Notes under the pieces: model-generated
Told to the model about the DNA's origin: nothing
The model's input: only the letters and a program-made list of their open reading frames with translations
Databases searched by the model: none
Shown: one piece after another, positions 9,336 through 19,948 of the stretch
Numbering within the stretch: the first letter of the stretch is position 1
How the letters are laid out: each line of letters begins with the position of its first letter
Assembly (NCBI RefSeq): GCF_040958095.1
Contig: NC_091195.1
Location: 19,943,679 to 20,007,678 of the forward strand
Length of the DNA stretch: 64,000 nucleotides
DNA from: Procambarus clarkii
Taxonomy: Eukaryota > Arthropoda > Malacostraca > Decapoda > Cambaridae
Direction: 5' to 3'
Position numbers and translations under genes: made by a program

Positions 9336-10980
9336 CATGTGGGACATTTGGGCTTGACTCTATTTATTTAATTATTAAAGTAATGAAATCAATTACGAAG
9401 GACCACCTGCTTTTATAGAAAAGAGGGAAACTAATAAAAAAGTGATCATTAGAAATTCCTGTAAGAACCAGTGTCTATGGCTAAATATTAGGAAGTATAA
9501 TCACTTAAATAATTAATGGGCTGTATAGATAATTTACTTGAATCAAAGCCTCAAACACCTACATTGGGGGGTTATTGCTAGAACTTCATATACGTCTAGG
9601 AACTAGTGTGGTTCGTGCACCAGTTCATTGTGTAATAACCTAATCTTATGACCAATTAAAGAAATCAATAGAAAATTTATCACCAGTAAATATCATTAAC
9701 ATCAGAAATTAATCGTTCTAATAAACACGTATTATCTCCAGTGTACACAGCATTCCATTAAATGATAAAATAAAATAATGAGAATTTGAATAATTAAGGA
9801 AATACGAAAAGTCTTAGCTTGAAGACGATTTCAAAGACATCAGTTACGAATCATCCTCGGGATCTCCGGAATTCCTCGTAGAACACTGGGAGATGAATAA
9901 CACGGGTAAGGTAACAGCTCGTGGATTCTTCACACGCGAGCTTTAATTTAAGAGATATTACGTAGCAATGCACTAGGCTACTAAAATATCTATATTCATG
10001 GAAATGGAAAATAAATTAGTTAGAATACTAACATGGGTTTTGTTGAGGTTGCTCAATGTAACGACAAGCTACCCCGACATATACAATCTCTAATGATGCA
10101 TCAAAAGGGACTTATATATATATACTTAGCTAAGGGGTACAGATTAAGTTGAGGCTTGCCGAAACCGCATCCCAAGCTCCACTCTCACAATGGCGAACAC
10201 GTGGTTGATAGCTTGGCTTGAATGTCGACGCGTTTAGTTGGCCGGTCACGACAGATCACGTAGAACAAAATTAACTAGTTCTATGATGAGTATCAGGTTA
10301 AATCTTGCTGACAACTTCACCGTAACGTGTCCTAGACTCTGACACCAAAACTTGTTGCTCAATTCCGCAACATGTGACTTCACGCCGCACTCTGGCGTCT
10401 TGTCCTCCTCGAGCCACAAATCACAATGGCGTCTCCCTCTCCGCTCGCGTCTCGCATTCGCCACAGAAATTATTTATCACGAATAATATTATTTCGCGTA
10501 GTTGTGGCTAAAATGCTTTAATAAAGACTGGGTTGTAATTCTAGGGAGTTAAATATTATTACTTTCTCGTCTTATGGTAGTAAGCAAGAAATGGAGAAGA
10601 TTTTAGTTTTCTCCCTGGCATTCACGCGTGACGTTAAATTTATTACTTGATAACAATTGGAACTAAAAACTCTCGATTTGGAATTATTTGGGAGTTATGT
10701 TATCCGTAAATAATTATCACATGGAATACTGATGATTTTAGAGAATCACATTCAATTCTCTAACACACTGGATATAAATGTGTTTAACTAGGTAGAATCT
10801 GACGCAATACTGGAGCTTGGTTTCGTAAGAATTCCAGTATTATTATACAGATATGATTATTAGTTCATGTGAACCCTACTGTTAGTAAATTTTTAGTAAC
10901 TACAGTAATTAGTATATTTTAACACTAGTTTATAATAATAATACAATAATATTGTATTAGTGTTGGAAATTTCCAACACG
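9336..10980. repeat. Unclassified 1.6-kb repeat, first copy
   Basis: Non-coding. It matches 11101-12715 in order along its length: GTGGGA-ATTTGGG start, TTACGAAGGACCACC, CTCAAACACCTACATTGGGG, ATGATGCATCAAA, CGCATCCCA, TCTGACGCAATACTGG, and an end with the palindrome GTGTTGGAAATTTCCAACAC (10960-10979). The two are clearly diverged, so this is an old tandem pair. Transposon class unknown. Confidence 0.65.
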
Positions 10981-11100
10981 CCAATGGTCTCACATCAGAA
11001 CGAGCGCCCAGCTGTCAGGCCACCTACTAGTTCTTGCATAAATGTGCCTGAGTGAGTGAATGAATGAGAGGTACCCTACCTGTAAGTACAAGATCTTGTT

Positions 11101-12715
11101 GTGGGATATTTGGGTTTGATTCTGATTAATTAATAATTAAAGTAGTAAATTAAATTACGAAGGACCACCCGCTTTTAAAGTAAAGAGGGAAACTGAGAAT
11201 TTCAGATCATTAGATAAAATTCTAGAGAAAACCAGTGACTATGGATATGACTAGAAAGTATGATCATAAGAATAATTAATGGGCTGTATTATTAAAACCA
11301 AACCTCAAACACCTACATTGGGGGGTTATTACTGGAGGTCAGTACGTCCAGGAATCAGTGTGGTTCGTTCACTAATTCTATTAATAATAATCTAATCCTA
11401 TAATTAATGTAGAATATAATATTATTCATACAAAGAAGAACATGAATATGAGCATAATAATGAATTACAGTAAATCACACATTATGTTGAAAACATTCTG
11501 AATGTATCAAATTGCGATGTTATGAATAAAAGAAATAAGCCTTAGCTGGTAATAGATTCCTTTAGATAACCCTGGCAGTCCTCTTAATCTCCAAGTCTGG
11601 TACACCGACGTCTGACACGGTTAACATGGAGAAGACAGCATGAGGAATTCGTCTCTCGAGCTGCAAAATAAATAACTACCAGTAGCAATTGATTTAACTA
11701 CTCAATACATATTCAAGATTATTGATATCTACAGAGAAATTTCTAATCACCTGTTATTAGGTGTTGTCGTGCCGCGTGACGCGCAATCACCCCGCTATTA
11801 TTAAACCTGTAAATGATGCATCAAATAAAAGGTACTTAGCTGTGGGCACTGTGTAAGTATTAAGATTGCCGTAATTTCGCATCCCAGGCTCCGGTGAACC
11901 TATCCTGGATTGATGCGTTTCAAGTTGGCTGATCACGTGTCGTCAGGAACCAAGTCTAGGGGTCCCTTATTTAACACCAGCACTAGTTGAAGATATTATC
12001 TGCAAGGTCGTTCACGCATCACAGTGGCGGCTTTCATCTGTAGATAGACACACGTGTCCTATTTACTGGACAATGGCGTCTTTTGTGCGTACGTTAAGCG
12101 CAGGTCTGCCTCTCTTCGGTTCCCCACGTGTACGCGTACCGACTCCCTCACCGAGTGAGCATGGCCTCGCGTCCCTCCCCCCACGCCGAGTCGACGTTCA
12201 TTACACAAATTATTGGCATGAACATTAATATTTCTCGCATTCGCGCTTGAAACTCTAAAGACTGGACGGGTTTATTATTTAGAGGAACGAAATATTATTA
12301 TTTAACTATTTAAGAATAGTAAAGATACAAGGGAGAGGAATTAATGTCTCCCCATGGCATTCATTGATGACGTTAACACTATCGCGAGGTAGACGGTATA
12401 ATTCTAACGCTCTATTCGGCTTTTAGTTAGAGAACAATTCGTCTGCAATCAGTTGTCATACAGAATGCCTTAATTATGGAGAATCGTATTTAATTCTCAC
12501 ACAAATTGTATATAATGTGTTTTACTGTAAAGAAATCTGACGCAATACTGGCGTCAGATGACGTGAGAATTCTAGCCTAATGCACAGATGAATTATTAGT
12601 ACAGGAGAATTCTACGAGTTGTTAATTTTACTTACTACAATATTAATATGATTAGTAATAAGTAATGAGAATACAACAATGCTGTATTCGATGTTGGAAA
12701 TATCCAACACTTGTC
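11101..12715. repeat. Unclassified 1.6-kb repeat, second copy
   Basis: Head-to-tail with the previous one, about 120 bp apart. It ends with the near-palindrome TGTTGGAAATATCCAACA (12692-12709). No ORF. Confidence 0.65.
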
Positions 12716-13536
12716 ATTGTTTTATTGTGTCTGTCTGTGATGATCTGATGAATCAACTACAGTTCTCACCTTCTCATACCTGACACAGGTATAGGTGAAG
12801 ACACCCCTGACGGTGTATGCGTGTTTATCTGTGTGGTATCACAACATTACACTCGTCTGTGAATGTGAGCTTCACATACACCACACATTTAGTATTGTGT
12901 AATATTATTATTGTGCATGTTATTGCCTGTCCCATTGAGAGTGCCATTGTTGAGTTATTGCATATCATCGTTCTGGCTCCCAACCCCCCCCCCCCTCACT
13001 CGAAACTTGAGAACTACGGTAATTCGTCACTGGTCCTACGTCTGTCAAATGGTTAGTGGCGAAGGCAGGAGAGGGGAAACGGATTGGAAAAGGGGATTGG
13101 AAGGACTGGGAGACAACGATTGGAGGAAATTGGAGAAATAGGAATATGGGGGAACAAGTGACTTGACCACCTGCCTAAAGGGTAATTTGACTTGAGTAGG
13201 ATATGGCAGGAACTGCCAACAAGGAGGGGGGGGGAGAGTGACCAGAGGGTCGGACTGACAACTGGAGAGGGGAAGGGAAAAGGAACGAGGCAATGGGGGA
13301 AGGGGTGAATGGACAAGGACAAAAGGAAGGGGAGAAGGACGGAGAGGGGAGAGCCATGAACTGAGCACCAGATTATTACAGTGTGTTGTTGTAAGGTTAA
13401 ATGATACCATACATATTATAGTATTTTCCATGTATACTGTATATTCCTTTTCCAGGAGAAAACCAGTGAGATGACAGTGAGTAAGGGTTAGTCTGAGTGA
13501 TAACCTGAATTATTGTATACTGTGTTATTATTGATT
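12716..13536. other. Non-coding stretch with poly-C and purine-rich DNA
   Basis: A short C run (near 12984) and a GGA/GGGA-rich tract (13060-13350) that gives Pro/Ser/Leu-rich frames on the minus strand. No domain is seen and I treat it as low complexity. Copy 2 differs here by several substitutions, the last region with clear divergence. Confidence 0.6.
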
Positions 13537-13801
13537 AATTTTTTTTTTTGAGATATATACAAGAGTTGTTACATGGTTGTAGAGCCACTAGTACGCGTAG
13601 CGTTTCGGGCAGGTCCCTGGAATACGATCCCCGCCGCGAAGAATCGTTGTTACAACCAAGTACACATTTTACTGTTGCGTTAAACAGAGGCTACAGTTAA
13701 GGATTGGCGCCCAGTAAATCCTCCCCGGCCAGGATACGAACCCATGACATAGCGCTCGCGGAACGCCAGGCGAGTGTCTTACCACTGCACCACGGGGGAC
13801 T
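13537..13801 (-). mobile_element. tRNA-derived SINE (family 1), minus strand
   Basis: Same family as 2727-3002: B box and A box on the minus strand, tail and T run at the left. ATTAATT flanks both sides as a short probable target duplication. Confidence 0.8.
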
Positions 13802-14325
13802 GAATTAATTGTGATTTATTAATTGCTTTGATATTGTGATCCGTGTTGTGTTTTAATCTTGTGGCGTGTTATTAATTAAGCAGTGTGTAGTGAAGCCTAG
13901 TGTTAACGTGTTCTGATTTGTCTGCGTGACAAGGAATTTAGGTAATCTTCAATTATTAATTGAAAAGTCAGTGAAGTAATTTCCATTGTTGTGATAACTG
14001 TCCGTTGAAGCATTGTATTTAACGTAATTAGTCCAGGGGGTGACTATAATTCTTGTTTGGTAAGCTGTATTTTTTTTGTATTGCTTAGTCTTGCTTATAT
14101 TTTTTGTTTTGTATTTCCATATCTTGTGTTTTGTATAGTCCATGTTTACATGTTTTTTCTTTAATCTCATTTATTACCTAGGTTTCCTAGCCTAGCCATA
14201 CTCCCTTACTCCATTGTACCCCTGTAAGCCCCTTTTGTGTTTGTTTTGTACAGTATTGTGTATATATTTTTCCCTATTTTATAGCTTTTTTCTACTTATT
14301 TCTGATTCTACAATCAGCTTCTTTT

Positions 14326-17268
14326 ATGCAGACAAGTATAGACCCAGAACTTAACCTCTTATCCACCATCTATGACAATAATCACTTTAATGATCTAAAT
14401 TGCAGATATTTTGCAGCACATGATGTAAACAATGTATTAACTCATAATCACAATATCTCTGTAATCAATTTGAACGTTAGATCCCTAGGTAAACACTTCG
14501 ATGATGTTAGTGCCTTGATTGAAGCTATTGACAACAAATTCTCTTTTATTATACTTACTGAAGCATGGTTGAAAGAGGATACTACTCAGCTCTTTAACAT
14601 GCCTAACTACTCAGCAATTCACAACTGTCGTCAAATTCAGAGAGGTGGTGGCACTGCTCTTTACTACCACCAAGAACTAACATGCTTAAAAGAAATTAGA
14701 ACTAGAGACTGCTATGGGGAGTATATCTTCGCCAGCTTCAGAGTCAAGGGTGCCGAGTCTGTCCTGTCTGTGGGTGCAGTCTATAGAATTCCCAACACTG
14801 ATGTGTCTGTATTCAACTCAAACCTTAGAAATCTAATACTTGATAACAGACTGAACAAAAACCACCTAATTATCGCAGGGGACTTTAATATTGACCTCTG
14901 CGAGCCTGAACACCCTACTGCTGTTAGCTTCCTCAACTGTATGAATTCCTGCCTCCTCATACCCTTAATCACTAGACCTACTAGAATCACTGATAGCACT
15001 GCCACGACTCTAGATCACATCTGGACCAACATAACCTCTCCGCTTACTTCAGGTATAATCACCGATAGCACTACAGACCACTACCCCACATTTCTCTTAA
15101 CTAACATTAGCAAACCACCTCTAGAAACAAGGGAGTTAAGCTTTAGGCTGCACAATGAAACTGCTATAAACAATTTTATAACTGCTGCTGATAATGTCAA
15201 CTGGGAGTCCGAGTTAGGTAACATAGGGGACATCAACCTAGCAGTGCAATCTTTTCTACAAACAACTCTTAGCCTTTATAACACCCACTGTCCTAGGCTT
15301 ACAAAACAAGTCACAAGCAAAAGGCTTAACAATCCTTGGCTTACAAAGGGAATACTGAAATCCATTAACAAAAAACACGACCTTGAGAAGAAGTATAGGT
15401 TAGGAATTGTCTCCAAAGAATTCTCAAAGAATTACTCATTATTGCTAACTAAGATAATTAGACGAGCCAAAACTAATTACTACGAAGATAAATTTACTCA
15501 AATAAAGAGCAACATTAAACAAACTTGGAGCACAATTTCACAAATATTGGGATCAAAGAAATCTTTAAATAACAAACCGACTCTCCTGTCTAATAACGAT
15601 GGTCAGCTTTCAGCCTCTGATTCTGCTATTGAGTTCAATAGGTTCTTCTCTTCCATTGGTTCATCCCTTGCAAATGATATTCCATCTTCCAGTACTGACA
15701 TTAAGGACTATCTTACAGGTAACTATCCACAGTCTCTGTACCTAAAGCCTATTAACTCCACTGACGTCAATGAGATAATCCTTTCCCTTAAAACCAAGTC
15801 TGGTGCCCTTGAGGAGATACCAACTTTAATTTACAAAAAAGCCTCCAGATCTTTAGCCCCTGCTATTGCTTTGCTCTTCAACAAGTCACTTGAACTCCAA
15901 ACCTTTCCAGATATTCTAAAAAAAGCGAGAGTAACGCCTGTCCACAAATGTGGTGACCCCACAGATGTTAACAACTACAGACCTATATCAATCCTGCCAA
16001 ACTTGTCAAAAATTTTTGAAAAACTTATATACAAGCAGCTTTACTCATATCTAGCCAAACTCAATATACTTAGCCCTTGCCAATATGGCTTCAGACCCAA
16101 AAAAAGCACTAACGATGCACTTATTAGTATGCTTAACTCGATTCATACAGCTCTTGATAAAAAGGAGCTCCCTGTTGGGTTATTTGTGGACCTGCGTAAA
16201 GCTTTTGATACTGTCAACCACCATAACCTTCTTCTTAAATTACATCATTATGGAGTCAGAGGACACTCCCTACAATACCTCGAGTCCTACCTTACTGACA
16301 GGCTCCAATATGTTTCTGTGAATAATACAATTTCTCCCACCCTACCCATCAACATTGGTGTTCCTCAGGGCAGCATACTTGGCCCTCTCCTCTTTCTCAT
16401 CTACATTAATGACCTTCCAAATGCCTCCCAACACCTCAAATCAATTCTATTTGCTGACGACACAACCTTCATTTACTCCAGTCCTGACCCTCTTGCTCTA
16501 AATGCCACAGTAAATACTGAGCTAAATAAAGTCCATCTTTGGCTAACTGCCAACAAACTCACCCTTAACATTGACAAAACCTTCTATATTCTGTTTGGCA
16601 ATAAATCCTCTAGTCTTATAAATCTCAAAATAAACAATACCCAAATTTGTAACAAATTAGATGGCAAATTCCTTGGCATTCTCATTGACCACAAGCTGAA
16701 TTTCCAGGGACACATTCTAAATATATCAAAAAAAGTTTCAAAAACTGTGGGCATTCTTTCTAAGATCAGATATTATGTACCACGCCCTGCTCTGGTGACT
16801 CTCTATTACTCCCTTATCTATCCTTATCTCAACTATGGTATTTGTGCTTGGGGTTCTACTACCCAAAATCACTTACGTCCTCTAATTACCCAACACAAAG
16901 CCGCTATTAGAACAATATCCAACTCTGGCCCCAGACATCACTCGGTACCCCTACTCAAATCTCTTAATATGTTAGATATTAAGTCACTGCACATTCTCTC
17001 ATGTGTATTATACATATATAAAACGCTAAACTATAATGCCAATCCTGATCTTAAAAGCTTCATAGAAGGTTGTAACAGAACCCATGAGCACCACACCAGA
17101 AATAAATACAGTTTTGATATTCCTAGAGTACGTCTTAATCAAACTAGAAATGTTCTACAAATCAAGGGGCCCAGAATGTGGAATGACCTTCCCAACCATG
17201 TTAAAGACTGTACCTCTCTCAACCAGTTTAAGATAAAAACTAAACACTACCTAATAAATTCCCTGTAA
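14326..17268 (+). CDS. LINE polyprotein: endonuclease and reverse transcriptase (copy 1)
   Basis: An intact 980-residue frame. The AP-like endonuclease lies at about 40-260 with INLNVRSL, LTEAW, AGDFNIDL, LDHIW and TTDHYPTF. The reverse transcriptase lies at about 500-780 with NNYRPISILPNLSKIFEK, YGFRPKKST, VDLRKAFDTVNH, GVPQGSILGPLLFLIYINDL and the catalytic FADD. A C-terminal domain follows with WGSTT, GPRHHSVPL and KGPRMWNDLP. It fits jockey-superfamily elements of the CR1/L2/Daphne kind; clade not settled. No ORF1 was seen in the 520 bp upstream. It lies antisense inside the large receptor intron. The intact frame suggests recent activity. Confidence 0.9.
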   Translation: MQTSIDPELNLLSTIYDNNHFNDLNCRYFAAHDVNNVLTHNHNISVINLNVRSLGKHFDDVSALIEAIDNKFSFIILTEAWLKEDTTQLFNMPNYSAIHNCRQIQRGGGTALYYHQELTCLKEIRTRDCYGEYIFASFRVKGAESVLSVGAVYRIPNTDVSVFNSNLRNLILDNRLNKNHLIIAGDFNIDLCEPEHPTAVSFLNCMNSCLLIPLITRPTRITDSTATTLDHIWTNITSPLTSGIITDSTTDHYPTFLLTNISKPPLETRELSFRLHNETAINNFITAADNVNWESELGNIGDINLAVQSFLQTTLSLYNTHCPRLTKQVTSKRLNNPWLTKGILKSINKKHDLEKKYRLGIVSKEFSKNYSLLLTKIIRRAKTNYYEDKFTQIKSNIKQTWSTISQILGSKKSLNNKPTLLSNNDGQLSASDSAIEFNRFFSSIGSSLANDIPSSSTDIKDYLTGNYPQSLYLKPINSTDVNEIILSLKTKSGALEEIPTLIYKKASRSLAPAIALLFNKSLELQTFPDILKKARVTPVHKCGDPTDVNNYRPISILPNLSKIFEKLIYKQLYSYLAKLNILSPCQYGFRPKKSTNDALISMLNSIHTALDKKELPVGLFVDLRKAFDTVNHHNLLLKLHHYGVRGHSLQYLESYLTDRLQYVSVNNTISPTLPINIGVPQGSILGPLLFLIYINDLPNASQHLKSILFADDTTFIYSSPDPLALNATVNTELNKVHLWLTANKLTLNIDKTFYILFGNKSSSLINLKINNTQICNKLDGKFLGILIDHKLNFQGHILNISKKVSKTVGILSKIRYYVPRPALVTLYYSLIYPYLNYGICAWGSTTQNHLRPLITQHKAAIRTISNSGPRHHSVPLLKSLNMLDIKSLHILSCVLYIYKTLNYNANPDLKSFIEGCNRTHEHHTRNKYSFDIPRVRLNQTRNVLQIKGPRMWNDLPNHVKDCTSLNQFKIKTKHYLINSL

Positions 17269-17642
17269 TCTACCTCACTCCTCTATTGTCAACCCATGTC
17301 TGTTATTTTCTTTTTATTTTCTTTTTTTTTTCTTTTTTTTTTAATCAACACTGTTTGTCAACCTATTGTATTTGTGCTGCTTTTTCAGTCATGTTCCCCC
17401 TTTTTTTTATCTTTATTTGTATTTGTTCTCAACATCTTTTATTCTTTATGCTCAATTAGTATTAAGTTCTTGATATTAATGTTTTTCTTGCCCGAAACGC
17501 ATTGCGTAATAGTGGCTTTAGGCATTGTATGTACTAGCTCTATCTATATATCAATCCATTAATGTAACATCACTTGTATGTATATACCTTACCTGAATAA
17601 ACATCTGAATCTGAATCTGAATCTGAATCTGTCTTAAATGAT
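17269..17642 (+). mobile_element. LINE 3' untranslated region and hexamer tail
   Basis: T-rich 3' region, then TTGCCCGAAACGCATTGCGT...AGTGGCTTTA, GTATGTACTAG, TTGTATGTATATACCTTACC, AATAAACA, and four TGAATC units. The GCCCGAAACGC/AGTGGCT block is shared with the SINE tail. A one-base T-run difference from copy 2 lies near 17404. Confidence 0.8.
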
Positions 17643-17828
17643 AGCCTTGAGTTAACGTAATTTGCATTATTGTAATTTGTAAGGGAGTAGAAATAGCCTA
17701 AGCTACTCTATCCCTTTGAGATGTATTTCTTTCTTATCTCAATAAACATACTTGAGCTTGAACGTAATTTGCCTTGATTAATTAACTGTCTGTTTGACAG
17801 TAATTAATGTGGGTAAGAGAGAGAGAAA

Positions 17829-18271
17829 GGACAGGAAGCATCGTGAATCTTGCAGGGAAGGAAAGGATTCATCGTGAATCTTGCAGGGAAGGAGAGGAAG
17901 CATCGTGAATCTTGCAGGGAAGTAAAGGAAGCATCGTGAATCTTGCAGGGAAGGAAAGGATTCATCGTGAATCTTGCAGGGAAGGAGAGGAAGCATCGTG
18001 AATCTTGCAGGGAAGGAAAGGAAGCATCGTGAATCTTGCAGGGAAGGAGAGGAAGCATCGTGAATCTTGCAGGGAAGGAGAGGAAGCATCGTGAATCTTG
18101 CAGAGAAGGAGAGGAAGCATCGTGAATCTTGCAGGGAAGGACAGGAAGCATCGTGAATCTTGCAGAGAAGGAGAGGAAGCATCGTGAATCTTGCAGGGAA
18201 GGAGAGGAAGCATCGTGAATCTTGCAGGGAAGTAAAGGAAGCATCGTGAATCTTGCAGGGAAGGAGAGGAA
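17829..18271. repeat. 31-bp minisatellite, about 14 units
   Basis: The unit contains GAAGCATCGTGAATCTTGCA then GGGAAGGAGAG. Variants (TTCATC, AGTAAAG, CAGAGAAGG) are interspersed. All three minus frames are open because 31 is not a multiple of 3 and the unit lacks stops, so those frames are not genes. Confidence 0.95.
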
Positions 18272-18806
18272 GCAGCGAGAATACAAAGCGTTGCATTAGA
18301 TCTCATCAAGCAACAAACTATGCTGACGCTCAACAATGAAGCTTTTGTGTCTAATGTTGGAATTATTTCATATCACCAACATGTCTCAAAACCAATATGT
18401 TGTGAACATATTAGGAGGTCCTGTGTCATATTTGTATTATATTGTGAATGTCTTGACCAAGAGTCAAGGCCACAGTGGAAGGTCATTTGGATCAAGGTCA
18501 GAAGAAGGCAAAATGGACCAAGGATCAAGTTCTCAAGGCCATCTGTGTCATGAGTCAAGGTCACAGGTAAAGCTTATCTATAAAGGCCGCCAAAAGTCAA
18601 GGTTATCTTCTTGAGATGATTTCGGGGCTTAGCTTTCCGGCGACCCGTTCCTTGACCAGGCCTCCTTGTTTGTTATCAGGTCAAAAATAAAAATCATGTG
18701 AACCAAAAGTATGGCGTCGCTAACTACTTCAAGTAGTTATTTATACTCAATAATATATACAGCAGCAGAAAGTTTGGAAGTTAGCTGTTCAAAGAGATGA
18801 GAAAAG
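18272..18806. other. No gene; short inverse LINE-tail fragment at about 18610-18680
   Basis: TTTCGGGGCTTAGC and GACCAGGCCTCC read on the minus strand match the end of the LINE at 19.74-19.80 kb. Nothing else is recognised. The copy-2 equivalent is about 61355-61889. Confidence 0.5.
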
Positions 18807-19800
18807 ATGAGATGTGAAAAGATGATGATACTTTTCAAAACGCTTGTGCTCTCTAGAGTGGAGTACTGCTGCACAATGACAGCACCTTTCAAAGCTGGAG
18901 AAATTACTGACCTGGAGAGCGTGCAGAGATCCTTTACTGCTAGAATCCACTCAGTAAAACATCTAAACTATTGGGACCGACTAAAGAGCCTAAAACTGTA
19001 CTCCCTTGAGCGCAGGCGAGAGAGATACATAATAATTTACACGTGGAAAATATTAGAGGGGCTGGTCCCAAACCTGCACACAGAAATAACATCACATGAG
19101 ACCAGAAGACATGGCAGGATGTGCAGAATACCCCCGTTGAAAAACAGAGGTGCAACTGGTACTCTGAGAGAGAACTCTATCAACATCAGAGGTCCGAGAC
19201 TGTTCAACACGCTTCCACTACACATAAGGGGCATAACTGGCCGACCCCTCACAGTGTTCAAGAGAGAACTATCAACATCAGAGGCCCGAGACTGTTCAAC
19301 ACGCTTCCACTACACATAAGGGACATAACTGGCCGACCCCTCACAGTGTTCAAGAGAGAACTATCAACATCAGAGGTCCGAGACTGTTCAACACGCTTCC
19401 ACTACACATAAGGGACATAACTGGCCGACCCCTCACAGTGTTCAAGAGAGAACTATCAACATCAGAGGCCCGAGACTGTTCAACACGCTTCCACTACACA
19501 TAAGGGACATAACTGGCCGACCCCTCACAGTGTTCAAGAGAGAACTATCAACATCAGAGGCCCGAGACTGTTCAACACGCTTCCACTACACATAAGGGAC
19601 ATAACTGGCCGACCCCTCACAGTGTTCAAGAGAGAACTGGATAAGCACCTCCAAAGGATACCTGATCAACCAGGCTGTGACTCATACGTCAGGATGCGAG
19701 CAGCCGCGTCCAACAGCCTGGTTGATCAGTCCGGCAACCAGGAGGCCTGGTCGACGACCGGGCCGCGGGGACGCTAAGCCCCGGAAGCACCTCAAGGTAA
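18807..19800 (+). pseudogene. CR1-like LINE 3' part with five 92-bp internal repeats
   Basis: The frame from 18807 shows a LINE C-terminal domain: LSRVEYCCTMTAPFKAG, LESVQRSFTARIHSVKHLNY, LYSLERRRERYIIIYTWKIL and INIRGPRLFNTLPLHIR. The segment encoding the last block is repeated five times (units start near 19181, 19273, 19365, 19457, 19549). The 92-bp period shifts frame each time, so the ORF is broken. The 3' part has an inverted pair CTGATCAACCAGGCTG/CAGCCTGGTTGATCAG and ends CTAAGCCCCGGAAGCACC. Confidence 0.8.
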
Positions 19801-19948
19801 GGTTCAGGGAGTTTGTCGCCCTTAAGGTGGCTATATTTGTAAGCAACGTGTCTGAACTATCATATTAAACCTGAGGAATGAAGCACTTCGTCTATTGTTT
19901 TGTTGTTAATATGACACTTAAAATTATGTGGAAAACATAAATATTTAC

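Noticed and set aside
13045-13431. Pro/Ser/Leu-rich 128-residue protein (and 56127-56513)
   Set aside because: Complement of a GGA-rich low-complexity tract; substitutions between copies show no coding pattern and no domain is seen.
13802-14325. ORF1 of the LINE
   Set aside because: No open frame of useful length or zinc-knuckle motif upstream of the 980-residue ORF.
17778-18336. Three overlapping minus-strand frames of 124-172 residues (and 60861-61419)
   Set aside because: A 31-bp minisatellite without stops opens all three frames; no single frame is favoured.
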